Below are positions 14,702 through 23,188 of a DNA stretch of 33,943 nucleotides, one piece after another. The DNA comes from Candidatus Omnitrophota bacterium (GTDB lineage: Bacteria > Omnitrophota > Gorgyraeia > S143-82), in contig JAMOOT010000259.1 of assembly GCA_027065215.1 (NCBI GenBank), positions 1-33,943 of the forward strand, given 5' to 3'. The notes beneath the pieces were generated by a model that saw only the letters and a list, made by a program, of their open reading frames with translations, was not told the origin of the DNA and made no database searches. Both the position numbers and the translations under genes were made by a program. The stretch's first letter is position 1. Each line of letters begins with the position of its first letter.

Positions 14702-17700
14702 ATGAAGATGATGCATAGGTTATTTCACATTTGTTTGTCATTCTTAGTATTATTTTCGTTTATGCCTACCAATGCTCAATCCTATGGATTGGGTGATTTG
14801 AGTAATATCTCTGGAGTGGTAGGAGTAAAGGTGGAGGGAGGGCTGCCATCGTTGTTGTTCGCTGAGGGGGAAAATAGTGAGGAGATGGAGAGGTTGTTTT
14901 TCCAGTTATATGGGTTAGATGATCCAGAGAGGGAGTTGTGGGTAAATCTAAAGCCCGGAGTGGGGAGCAAGGGATTGATAGGGAGATGGGTAGGGTGTAT
15001 GGATGTGGGGAGGTACTTGTTCGAGACTGATCTGAGGTTGAAAGAGGATGCCACAAGGATGGTTGATGAGGTATTGGAGGATTATGGAATAGATGTGGGG
15101 GAAGTAGGGTTGGAGATGAGATTTTGGATAGAGGGGGGAGATGTAAGGATGAACGAGTATGAGGATGGAATGTTGATAGATGAGGCGAGATTGAAGGTGA
15201 GGGCAGAAGTAAAAGGATCGACTAAAGAGGGGGTAGAGGAATTAAATAGGTTGATTAACGGATTGGTAATACCAAAGTTAAAGGAAGAGGTGAACGAAGG
15301 GAAGAGATATAAAAGGTTAAGGGAATTGTATCGCTTGTATATAGTAAGTAGGTGGTTAAAAGAAAAGGAAGTGGGTAATGGGCTGGTGGAGAGGGTGGCA
15401 TACTATTATGGGAGGGTTGGCAGTAAGGAATGGATGCTGTTGGATGTGTTGAGAAGATATTTGATGATGTATGAAGGCGTTGATGGGGATATTGGGGGAT
15501 GTGTGGTGGGAGGGGTGTATCTTGGTAAAGTAGGAAGGATAATGAAGCGGGTGGCAGAAGGTGGTATGGGAGGCATAAGGAAGATAGGTAGGGTAGGAAG
15601 GAGGATACTATTCAATAAAAAATTTGTTGTGTTTATGGCCAGTTTGATGTTTGCGGTGCAGACCGTGGGTGGAAGTATATCGTTGGCAAGAGGGTTGGAT
15701 TTTGGAGAGATGCGAATTGGACAGTATGTATCTGAGAATAGGGAACTCAAGGAACAAATCCACGAAATACTTAAAGATGTAAAAATTACCTCAAGCAAAG
15801 ATGTTCTAACTTCTTTGTATAGTAGATGGAAAGACCAATTCTCTGTAATAATTCAAGGAAAAGGGGATAAGGTTGATAGTATCGTCATAAAAGACATCAG
15901 AAAGGCCATTATTTTATCTTTTCATCCTATTTACGGTGACCTTTTTGGCAATCTTTTGGTTAAGGCCCAGAGATGTAAAATACAGCAGCAGATAACAATG
16001 GGAGATATCAATTGGATAATGGATTTTTATAGAAACTATTCTAAGTATAGAAATACACGTCGTTATCAGAATTCTATGAGATTACTTGGTAGTTTGTTTC
16101 AGAATGATTCGTTTTTGAAGTTATTTAATCAAATAAAGGGAAAGGAATTATGGGGGCCTAATAAATGGAGGATAGAAGCATTAAATTCATGGCTGTATCC
16201 GGAAACGGCCAAATCTTGGTCCCTTACAGAAGATTCTTCTCTTTTAAAATTTACAAAGGATAAGGAGGAAATTAAAAAGAATCTTGATAAGTATAAGAAT
16301 TTGGCAAAGAGGTTGTTTTATTATTGGGTATATGCAAAATCGGGCGATAGATCGCTTATAGATTCGTATATCAAGAAGGTTACAGAAGAGATTAAGTTGG
16401 AGATGAGAGAGATTGGTGAAAAAGATATGGCAGAATATTCAGTGAAATTTTATGTGTATGAAAGTAAGATACGGGGAAAAGAGATGAAAAAGATATTCCC
16501 TGGGTTATTTGAATTGGCAAACTCAGGGGACCCATATGCTACTGCACTTTGGATAAATGTGGAGTTAGAACTTAGGTATTGGGCTGGTGGCAGATCTGGT
16601 TTTAGATTTAGCAATTTAAAGACTATCTTAAGCGATGTTTATATAAATTTGGGTAAATTAACGGATGAAGAGAAAAGAGATTTTGTTAAGTTTATGTGGT
16701 GGCTTTACTTCCGCTCGGGTAAGAGTTTTGTTCCTCCTAACGTGCGGAAAAAGGTCTTTTCTGAGTTGATTCACCATTTGGATCTGGGAGAATATTTGGA
16801 TACTATAAGTGGTATGACTGATTTTATGAAGGGTTTCAATAAACTTATAGATGATGAAGATTCCATGTTTTCATTGAGATGGGAGTTGATGCTTAAGCAC
16901 TACGAGATTTTAAGAATCGTCAAAACTACTAACGAATGGGAGAAGAATAATTTTGGACATATTGAGAAAAACCCAATTTTCGTCTTACCAATCCCGATTA
17001 TAGATAATCTGGACAGCAGGTGGATAAGATTTTTCATATTAGCGCAGCGATTTGGTTTTGAAGAGAGGTTATTAAGATTGATAGATTTGGATAAGATTAT
17101 TAAGGTTAATCTCGCGATACCATTAAGGTTATCGGATAATTTTTGGAGTGCTAAGAAAGATGAGGTGGAAGATTTCCTTTCGTTTTTCCTTTTTAGAAAA
17201 GGCGTATACGATCCAAGATTTGAGTATGGTACGTTTAATTTTTCCCAATTGTTTTTTCTATATTTTTCGGATATCTTCCAGAAAGGGTTTAAGGATATAA
17301 AGGATAGGCAATTGAAGTTTGTTTTGTTGTGTGGTGTTATGTCTTGGTTGATTGACAATGGGAAATATGATGTGCAAAAAGGAGGATTTGATTTTAATGA
17401 AGATCAGATTAGGTCAGCGATAAAACATGTGAGAAAGAGTTGGGAGTTGATGAAAGACAGAAAAATAACCTTTGCTAAAGGGTTATATAATTTAGTGGAG
17501 ATCTGTGATTCTAATTTTCCAAACACAGGGAAAGACGGATATGAGAAACTTTTGTCACCTAACACTTCGATTAGATATAGAGATAAAGATAAATTCTTAA
17601 AGGGTATTAAGGACATCAAAGGGCCATTGTGGTTGGGAATTATGATCCATGGAGGGGCAGATGTGGCAAAATATAAGGAAGGGGATCGAGATAATGCTTT

Positions 17701-18598
17701 TTATCTTGTCTCGCCAGATAAGAAAGGACGCATTACTGTAGATGAGATGGTAGATGCATTAGAGGGGTATGCTAAAAATAATAACGGGGACCTGTCTAAG
17801 ATGGTTATTGTAGCAGGAAATTGCTATTCTGGTTTTTGGATAAATGTATTAAAGAAATTAGGGAAAAATGTAGAAATCAAAGGCGCCCCGATTGTCCTAT
17901 CTGGGGCCTTGCCGACCTCACCTCAATTGGGATTTACGAATGTCTTTTTCTCCATTTTTGGATCTAATAATATCGGTACATTTTGGGATGTTGCAATACA
18001 GGAGTTTTTAGAAGATCAACATAAAGATGGAAAAACGACTGCCACTATATATGATTTGTTTAACTATTTAGCCGATAAGAAGTTGCCCTTTTTCCCGATG
18101 ATTTATTCGGTGGAAAAAGAAGGTAAAGGGCAGAAGAAAGGAGTTCGTTTTCTCCTTTTATCTCTGGGAACTCCTTTTGGCGTGTTTCCGTGGATGCCTA
18201 CGGAAGAAAAGGAACCGGAGGAATTGTTTAGAGAATTTTTGGACAATATAGAGGATTGGGTAGAGGAGACCGGGTATCAGAGTTTGTTTGTAAACTGGTT
18301 AAGGGAGAATAAGGATAGATTACTTTCGCTTGTGAAGGATAATAGGACCAGGGAAATGGGAAGGGTATCGGTGGAGGGAATTAAGGATTGGGTGGAAAAG
18401 ATAGAGAGGGGAGAGAATCTATTGGAGGAGGATGCGGAAATGGCAATAGTGAAAATAGCAGGGATGATTAGGGATAATCCAGAGGGCTTTGTGAAAGCAG
18501 TTACTGAGAAAATAGAGGAGATATTTGCCCAGTCTAATGAATTGGCTAAGGAGAAGGGAGGCATAGAATTTTCGGATAGGGTTCTCTTGGGGGATTAA
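14702..18598 (+). CDS. Giant exported protein with caspase-like (clan CD) protease domain
   Basis: 1298 residues. Signal peptide at 1-25, probably cut after PTNA. Residues about 55-280 (LWVNLKPG, DVGRYLFETDLRLKED, DEARLKVRAEV, IPKLKEEVNEGKRYKRLREL, SRWLK) resemble, from memory, an N-terminal domain common in large secreted proteins of Omnitrophota. A second hydrophobic stretch follows at about 308-331, then some 600 residues of mostly helical sequence with no domain I know. Residues about 970-1165 look like a caspase-fold cysteine protease: WLGIMIHGGAD with His983 and MVIVAGNCYSGFW with Cys1041, the expected H-G and C-x-S-G dyad of clan CD. The tail is charged and ends with KGGIEF. DNA for roughly residues 40-320 and 1180-1298 is very C-poor compared with the middle. 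Catalysis is inferred; targets are unknown. Confidence 0.75.
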   Translation: MKMMHRLFHICLSFLVLFSFMPTNAQSYGLGDLSNISGVVGVKVEGGLPSLLFAEGENSEEMERLFFQLYGLDDPERELWVNLKPGVGSKGLIGRWVGCMDVGRYLFETDLRLKEDATRMVDEVLEDYGIDVGEVGLEMRFWIEGGDVRMNEYEDGMLIDEARLKVRAEVKGSTKEGVEELNRLINGLVIPKLKEEVNEGKRYKRLRELYRLYIVSRWLKEKEVGNGLVERVAYYYGRVGSKEWMLLDVLRRYLMMYEGVDGDIGGCVVGGVYLGKVGRIMKRVAEGGMGGIRKIGRVGRRILFNKKFVVFMASLMFAVQTVGGSISLARGLDFGEMRIGQYVSENRELKEQIHEILKDVKITSSKDVLTSLYSRWKDQFSVIIQGKGDKVDSIVIKDIRKAIILSFHPIYGDLFGNLLVKAQRCKIQQQITMGDINWIMDFYRNYSKYRNTRRYQNSMRLLGSLFQNDSFLKLFNQIKGKELWGPNKWRIEALNSWLYPETAKSWSLTEDSSLLKFTKDKEEIKKNLDKYKNLAKRLFYYWVYAKSGDRSLIDSYIKKVTEEIKLEMREIGEKDMAEYSVKFYVYESKIRGKEMKKIFPGLFELANSGDPYATALWINVELELRYWAGGRSGFRFSNLKTILSDVYINLGKLTDEEKRDFVKFMWWLYFRSGKSFVPPNVRKKVFSELIHHLDLGEYLDTISGMTDFMKGFNKLIDDEDSMFSLRWELMLKHYEILRIVKTTNEWEKNNFGHIEKNPIFVLPIPIIDNLDSRWIRFFILAQRFGFEERLLRLIDLDKIIKVNLAIPLRLSDNFWSAKKDEVEDFLSFFLFRKGVYDPRFEYGTFNFSQLFFLYFSDIFQKGFKDIKDRQLKFVLLCGVMSWLIDNGKYDVQKGGFDFNEDQIRSAIKHVRKSWELMKDRKITFAKGLYNLVEICDSNFPNTGKDGYEKLLSPNTSIRYRDKDKFLKGIKDIKGPLWLGIMIHGGADVAKYKEGDRDNAFYLVSPDKKGRITVDEMVDALEGYAKNNNGDLSKMVIVAGNCYSGFWINVLKKLGKNVEIKGAPIVLSGALPTSPQLGFTNVFFSIFGSNNIGTFWDVAIQEFLEDQHKDGKTTATIYDLFNYLADKKLPFFPMIYSVEKEGKGQKKGVRFLLLSLGTPFGVFPWMPTEEKEPEELFREFLDNIEDWVEETGYQSLFVNWLRENKDRLLSLVKDNRTREMGRVSVEGIKDWVEKIERGENLLEEDAEMAIVKIAGMIRDNPEGFVKAVTEKIEEIFAQSNELAKEKGGIEFSDRVLLGD

Positions 18599-18802
18599 CT
18601 TAAAAATGAGTGGTATGAGGCGGGGAATCTTGATAGAGTGGGGGGAAGAGGAATAGAATAAGTAGGATAAGATTGGGTTTTAACAAGGTATGTGAAGATT
18701 TATTGTTGATTTTGGTGCTTTTTTCTTTTAATTCCCTTGGGGATGATGGGTGGTTTTAATGGGGTTAGGATTTTGTCTTTAATGTGATAGAATAATTGAG
18801 TT
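18599..18802. other. Intergenic region after the giant protein gene
   Basis: 204 bases without a gene. The first 60 bases continue the giant gene's frame for 20 more codons after its TAA, up to a second TAA at 18659-18661, with the same G-rich, C-poor composition. This could be a decayed end of the gene. The remainder is T-rich, and a promoter candidate lies next to the following gene. Confidence 0.5.
18785..18793 (+). promoter_or_regulatory. Extended -10 promoter giving a near-leaderless transcript
   Basis: TGATAGAAT is a TGn extended -10 with five of six consensus -10 bases. The start codon at 18803 lies 10 bases past it, so the mRNA would begin only a few bases before ATG. No ribosome site is visible before that ATG, which fits leaderless initiation. 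The -35 is weak (TTAGGA, 17 bases upstream). Confidence 0.4.
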
Positions 18803-19972
18803 ATGGATAATCGTTCTCGAATATCCAAAATAGTTGATTCTTTGCCTCCCTCTGGGATTAGGCAATTTTTTGATTTAGTTATTGGAATGCCTGATGTAGT
18901 CTCCTTGGGAGTGGGTGAGCCAGATTTCCCTACGCCGTGGCATATTTGTGAACGCGCGATTTATTCCATTGAGAGAGGATATACTTCTTATACCTCTAAT
19001 AAGGGATTGAGAGATCTTCGGGTGGCTATCTGTGAGAAAATAAGTAAGGAGTGGGGACTTTCCTATGATCCGGATGCCCAGTGTCTGGTTACGGTAGGGG
19101 TAAGTGAGGGGATGGACCTTGCCTTGAGGGCAATACTAAACCCAGGAGATAAGGTTTTGGTGATACGGCCCTGTTATGTATCTTATGCCCCAGTTGCTAT
19201 AATGGCTGGGGCTAATGTAGTCTACCTTGATTTAGATGAAAGGACGGAGTTTAAACTCCATCCTGAATTGTTGAAATTGATAATGAAAAAAGAAGGCCCA
19301 ATAAAGGCGATGGTCTTTAATTATCCGTGCAATCCGACTGGGGTCTCTTACACTTATGAGGAGTTGTCAGCGATATTCAAGGTTGTAGAGGATTCAGAGG
19401 TTATCCTCCTCAGCGATGAGATTTACGATGGCCTCACGTATGATTTTTCCCATACACCATCTTTTGTGTTTGATGGATTAAAGGATAGATTGGTGTATTT
19501 AAATGGTTTTTCCAAGACTTTTGCTATGACTGGATGGAGAATTGGATATGCTCTTGGCCCGGAAGATATTATATCTGCTATGACCAAGATACATCAGTAC
19601 ACTATGCTCTGCGCCCCTATTATGGGTCAGGTCGCGGCTATTGAGGCTATGGAACATGGCTCTGAGGAATTAGAGCGTATGCGGAATGAATACCGTAGGC
19701 GTAGGAATTTTATTGTTTCGGAATTGAACAGGTTAGGGTTAAAGACGCGACTTCCTGAAGGGGCATTCTATACTTATACAGATATATCTTCCACGGGAAT
19801 GGATTCTATGGAATTTGCTCAAAGACTATTGTGGGAGGAAAAGGTGGCGGTGGTCCCGGGGGTTGCATTTTCCCCAGGAGGTCATAGATTTATCCGTATT
19901 TCTTATGCCTCTTCTTTGGATAAATTAAGGCAGGCAGTTTTTAGAATGGAGGCCTTCCTTGAGCGGTTATAA
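18803..19972 (+). CDS. Class I/II pyridoxal-phosphate aminotransferase
   Basis: 389 residues, fold-type I PLP aminotransferase close to the aspartate/aromatic (subgroup I-gamma) enzymes. Motifs: SLGVGEPDFPTP near the N-terminus, YTSNKGLRDLR, NYPCNPTG for cofactor and substrate binding, LLSDEIYDGLTY with the Asp that contacts the PLP ring, FSKTFAMTGWRIGY with the Schiff-base Lys238, and a C-terminal RFIRISYA with the carboxylate-binding Arg. It transfers an amino group between an amino acid and a keto acid; the exact substrate cannot be read from sequence. It heads a chain of four overlapping genes and overlaps the HAD gene by 14 bases. It has no ribosome site (see the promoter entry). Confidence 0.93.
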   Translation: MDNRSRISKIVDSLPPSGIRQFFDLVIGMPDVVSLGVGEPDFPTPWHICERAIYSIERGYTSYTSNKGLRDLRVAICEKISKEWGLSYDPDAQCLVTVGVSEGMDLALRAILNPGDKVLVIRPCYVSYAPVAIMAGANVVYLDLDERTEFKLHPELLKLIMKKEGPIKAMVFNYPCNPTGVSYTYEELSAIFKVVEDSEVILLSDEIYDGLTYDFSHTPSFVFDGLKDRLVYLNGFSKTFAMTGWRIGYALGPEDIISAMTKIHQYTMLCAPIMGQVAAIEAMEHGSEELERMRNEYRRRRNFIVSELNRLGLKTRLPEGAFYTYTDISSTGMDSMEFAQRLLWEEKVAVVPGVAFSPGGHRFIRISYASSLDKLRQAVFRMEAFLERL

Positions 19973-20642
19973 CTTCCATAATAGGTTAGTATTAGTCTTT
20001 GATCTGGGACGGGTCTTAGTGGATTTCGATCCAGATATTATCATATCCCGTCTTTCTCCGTATACCAATTGGTCAGCAGAAGATATCCATTATTTGTTTT
20101 CTACTGCTGAGTTTGTTGATGCCTTTGAGAAGGGGAAGTTAAGGCCAGAGGAATTTTTTTCTATCCTAAAGCGTGTACTTAATTTAAGAGATATAAATCA
20201 AGAGACTCTTATTGAGATATGGAATGATATGTTTTCCCCTATTCCTGAAATGTTATCCTTAGTGAGGTGGATTAAGGAGAAGACCGAGGTGGGACTGGTC
20301 CTTTTATCTAATATCTCTTCCGTTCATTATGAATTTTTATATTCGCAGTATCAGGAACTTTCTATGTTTGATGCCTATGTCTTGTCCTATAAGGTGGGAT
20401 ATCGAAAACCAGAAAAGGGGATATATCGATATCTGCTGGATATTACCAAAGGGGCTAATGCCTTGTTTTATACCGATGATATAGAACGATTTGTTTATTC
20501 AGCAAGAGAGTTGGGGATAGATGGTGAGGTGTTTCGAGGATACAGGAAGTTTTTGTCTGATTTGAGGTCTCGAGAGTGCTTTCGCAAGATAGTTGATATG
20601 ATAGACGATGAAAGAGTATCTGAGACTATTAAGAAATCTTGA
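19959..20642 (+). CDS. HAD-superfamily phosphatase, YihX-like
   Basis: 227 residues, cytosolic. HAD motif I is VFDLGRVLVDFD with nucleophile Asp15. The usual second Asp is Gly17, as in the YihX/epoxide-hydrolase-N branch (D-L-G-N-V). Motif II is LLSNISS, motif III YRKPEKGIY with the conserved Lys, and motif IV FYTDDIERF. E. coli YihX removes phosphate from glucose 1-phosphate; this protein may act on a similar small phosphate ester. The TTG start at 19959, six bases after GGAGG inside the aminotransferase gene, is preferred because motif I begins only 13 residues later. It overlaps the following MFS gene by 35 bases. Confidence 0.85.
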   Translation: MSGYNFHNRLVLVFDLGRVLVDFDPDIIISRLSPYTNWSAEDIHYLFSTAEFVDAFEKGKLRPEEFFSILKRVLNLRDINQETLIEIWNDMFSPIPEMLSLVRWIKEKTEVGLVLLSNISSVHYEFLYSQYQELSMFDAYVLSYKVGYRKPEKGIYRYLLDITKGANALFYTDDIERFVYSARELGIDGEVFRGYRKFLSDLRSRECFRKIVDMIDDERVSETIKKS

Positions 20643-21894
20643 TTTTATTCTCTTGTGGTTATCCCAGGTCGTCTCTCAGTTCGGGGATAAACTCAATCAG
20701 ATGGCCTTGATTGCTTGGGCCTATTCTGTTATGCCGGGCTCTTCTTTCCAAATGGCCAAGTTGATTTTTTTTACTATAGTTCCAGTATTTATTGTTGGCC
20801 CGTTTGCTGCTACTGCAGTAGATAGGATGGATTACCGCAAGACGATGTATATTTGCGATTTATTGAGGGCATTGGCTATTTTCTTTATTCCGTTTCTTAT
20901 TTTGCCTAAGCAATTGGTGCTCCCGGTCTATCTAATGGTGTTTATTTCGTTTTCGCTGACGCGTTTGTTTATTCCTGCCAAGATGTCCATAGTCCCTAAT
21001 ATAGTTGACGAGAGAGATCTTTTACCGGCTAATTCCCTATTGTCTCTTACAGGGGTGGTTGCGGCTATGTTTGGATTTGGTTTGGGAGGGATAATGGTGC
21101 AACGATTGGGTGTTTCAGCAGGGTTTTATGTGGATGCAGGGACGTTTTTGTTTTCTTCTGTTGCTATCTATATGATTGGGGTTCGCTACCGACCTCGAAA
21201 TATCTCTTTTGCTCAGGAAGCCGTTGGTATCTGGCAGGTTATGTGGAGTGGTATAAAGTATGTCTTCAATGGGGAGATATTAAAGGATATGAAGGAAGGG
21301 ATAACTTATCTTTTTGAGGAGGAGAAGATTAAGCATTTAATTGGTCTCTCTTTTTTGCTTTGGACCCTCTTAGGTGGGGTGTATGCTACGGGTATCGTAT
21401 TTATTCAGGAGAGTTTGGGGAGCGCTACTGCGGATTTGGGTATGTTGGTGGTTTTTTTGGGGGTTGGAGTATTGTTGGGGGCATTGCTTTTGGGTAAGTA
21501 TGCTAAGGCAGTTGATAGATTTTTATTGTTGTATGTTTCCTTGATTGCGGTTTGCTTTTTCTTATTTATTTTTGCGGTTATGATGAGATTTGAACTGCGG
21601 CATAGGTTCGGTTGGGCCTCATTTTTGATATTTTTGATAGGCCTCTCAGGTTCGCCTCTTATGATGATTTCCCAGACCATAGTGCATGAAACAGCAGATG
21701 AGCAGATGTTTGGAAGGATTTTTGGGGTTATGGAGATAATTATTCACCTTGCTTTTGTGGTAGCGATGTTTATTTCCTCTCTTTTGGCTGAGTCATTTTC
21801 CGAAGGGAATATATTAATACTTTGGTCAGGAATAGGGATTGGGATAGGATTTGATAGACTCATACGATGGATAAGACTTAATGGAAAGATTTGA
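20608..21894 (+). CDS. MFS transporter, exporter type
   Basis: 428 residues with about 12 hydrophobic helices, inner membrane. The first helices (LDFILLWLSQVVSQFGDKL, QMALIAWAYS) and the loop AVDRMDYRKTMYICDLLRAL match the MFS_3/EntS-like drug and siderophore efflux branch, with the A-type loop D-R-x-x-x-R between helices 2 and 3. The mid-protein linker is about 40 residues and includes an amphipathic segment. The substrate is unknown. The start lies inside the HAD gene, and the end overlaps the flavoprotein gene by 14 bases, so the four genes 18803-23086 are probably one operon. Confidence 0.88.
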   Translation: MKEYLRLLRNLDFILLWLSQVVSQFGDKLNQMALIAWAYSVMPGSSFQMAKLIFFTIVPVFIVGPFAATAVDRMDYRKTMYICDLLRALAIFFIPFLILPKQLVLPVYLMVFISFSLTRLFIPAKMSIVPNIVDERDLLPANSLLSLTGVVAAMFGFGLGGIMVQRLGVSAGFYVDAGTFLFSSVAIYMIGVRYRPRNISFAQEAVGIWQVMWSGIKYVFNGEILKDMKEGITYLFEEEKIKHLIGLSFLLWTLLGGVYATGIVFIQESLGSATADLGMLVVFLGVGVLLGALLLGKYAKAVDRFLLLYVSLIAVCFFLFIFAVMMRFELRHRFGWASFLIFLIGLSGSPLMMISQTIVHETADEQMFGRIFGVMEIIIHLAFVVAMFISSLLAESFSEGNILILWSGIGIGIGFDRLIRWIRLNGKI

Positions 21895-23086
21895 CCTCAT
21901 CGTTGTTGGTGCAGGCCCAGCAGGCCTTATGGCCACTATATCGGCAAGAAAGAGGAACAAAAGAGTCCTTTTATTAGAACAAAACCGTGAGATAGGGTGC
22001 AAGTTAAAAATAAGCGGGGGAGGGAGGTGTAATCTAACAAATACATTGGAGCCTGGGGAGTTTTTAAATCGATTTAAGAGATGGAAGAATTTTTTTCTCC
22101 CGAGTTTTCGAGCATTTGATAATCAAAAGACTATACGTTTTTTTGAAGAAAATGGTCTTGCCTTAAAGGTAGAAGAAAGTGGGCGAGTGTTCCCTAAAAC
22201 AGGGAAAAGTATTGATGTGATAAGATTCTTTTCCCAGATCTTGAAACTTGTCAAAGCGGAAGTAAAGTTAGGGTGTAAGGTAATTGAGATAGATAAAGCA
22301 GATGATGTCTTTAGGGTAAAATCCAGTAGAGATGAGGTTTATTCTTCGAATGTCTTGATTGCCACCGGCGGAGTAAGTTTTGCTTCTAAGTGTCATACTC
22401 GAGGGGACGGATTTAAGTGGGCCAAGCGTTTTGGCCACACGGTTACGAGATTGGTCCCTCATCTTTGTGAGGTATATACTAAAGAAGATGTTTCAGGATT
22501 AAGGGGAATTACTTTGCATAAGGTAAGGGTTAAGCATAGATGTGAACGGCATAATATAGATGAGTCTGGGCCATTGATATTTACGGATCGTGGTCTTTCT
22601 GGACCGTTAATACATAATTTAAGTATGTATCTTCTCGACTGTTTAGGTGCGTGGATAATATTAGATTTTGTTCCTCACAGGAATTTGGGAGAAGTAACGC
22701 AAGAGATAGGGCAATTGAGGAAAATTTTTCCTACTCGTATGGTTTGGAACCTACCCATTGCTGGGTTACCGGAGAGATTAATTAAGTTTGTATTGAGAGA
22801 TTTTTGTGGTAGGCGTGCAGCAAGTTTGAGTAAAAAAGAGATACAGGGGATTGCTGAGCGATTCAAACATTGGAAACTGTCTATCGAGGGAGGCCCACCA
22901 GTTGAACGGGCATTTGTGACTGCGGGTGGAGTTTCTGTGGAGGAAGTTGACAGGAAGAAGTTAGAGTCTAAATTGGTAAAAGGCCTGTTTTTCGCCGGGG
23001 AGGTCTTAGAAGTAGCAGGCCCCAGTGGTGGGTTTAATATACAGTTTGCTTTATCTACTGGTTGGGCTGTAGGGAATGCGGTCTAA
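21881..23086 (+). CDS. HI0933/BaiN-type flavoprotein (NAD(P)/FAD-dependent oxidoreductase)
   Basis: 401 residues. N-terminal FAD-binding fingerprint FDLIVVGAGPAGLMATISA and a Glu ending beta-2 (LLLEQ), then the family hallmark KLKISGGGRCNLTN. A second nucleotide motif is VLIATGGVSF, and the C-terminus has GLFFAGEVLEVAGPSGGFNIQFALSTGWAVG, which closes the FAD site. This HI0933 (YhiN) family is widespread but its substrates are mostly unknown; a BaiN member acts on bile acids. It is the last gene of the four-gene overlap chain. Family assignment is firm and function open. Confidence 0.93.
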   Translation: MERFDLIVVGAGPAGLMATISARKRNKRVLLLEQNREIGCKLKISGGGRCNLTNTLEPGEFLNRFKRWKNFFLPSFRAFDNQKTIRFFEENGLALKVEESGRVFPKTGKSIDVIRFFSQILKLVKAEVKLGCKVIEIDKADDVFRVKSSRDEVYSSNVLIATGGVSFASKCHTRGDGFKWAKRFGHTVTRLVPHLCEVYTKEDVSGLRGITLHKVRVKHRCERHNIDESGPLIFTDRGLSGPLIHNLSMYLLDCLGAWIILDFVPHRNLGEVTQEIGQLRKIFPTRMVWNLPIAGLPERLIKFVLRDFCGRRAASLSKKEIQGIAERFKHWKLSIEGGPPVERAFVTAGGVSVEEVDRKKLESKLVKGLFFAGEVLEVAGPSGGFNIQFALSTGWAVGNAV

Positions 23087-23120
23087 TTTTGGAATCTGGC
23101 GAGATTTCTGATAGGGTAGG

Positions 23121-23129
23121 TGATATAAT
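23121..23129 (+). promoter_or_regulatory. Extended -10 promoter for aspS
   Basis: TGATATAAT matches the extended -10 consensus exactly (TATAAT at 23124-23129). The -35 region about 17 bases upstream is poor. The leader would be about 50 bases, ending in the AAGGAGGGA ribosome site for aspS. It separates the preceding four-gene operon from the aspS cluster. Confidence 0.55.
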
Positions 23130-23188
23130 ATATAAATTATGGATTTAGTGTATTGAATGGGTTAGTAACTCAAGGAGGGATTTGTCTT

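Noticed and set aside
14777..14791. Inverted repeat CAATCC-TAT-GGATTG
   Set aside because: It lies inside the signal-peptide region of the giant gene and is short enough to be chance; no T-run follows.
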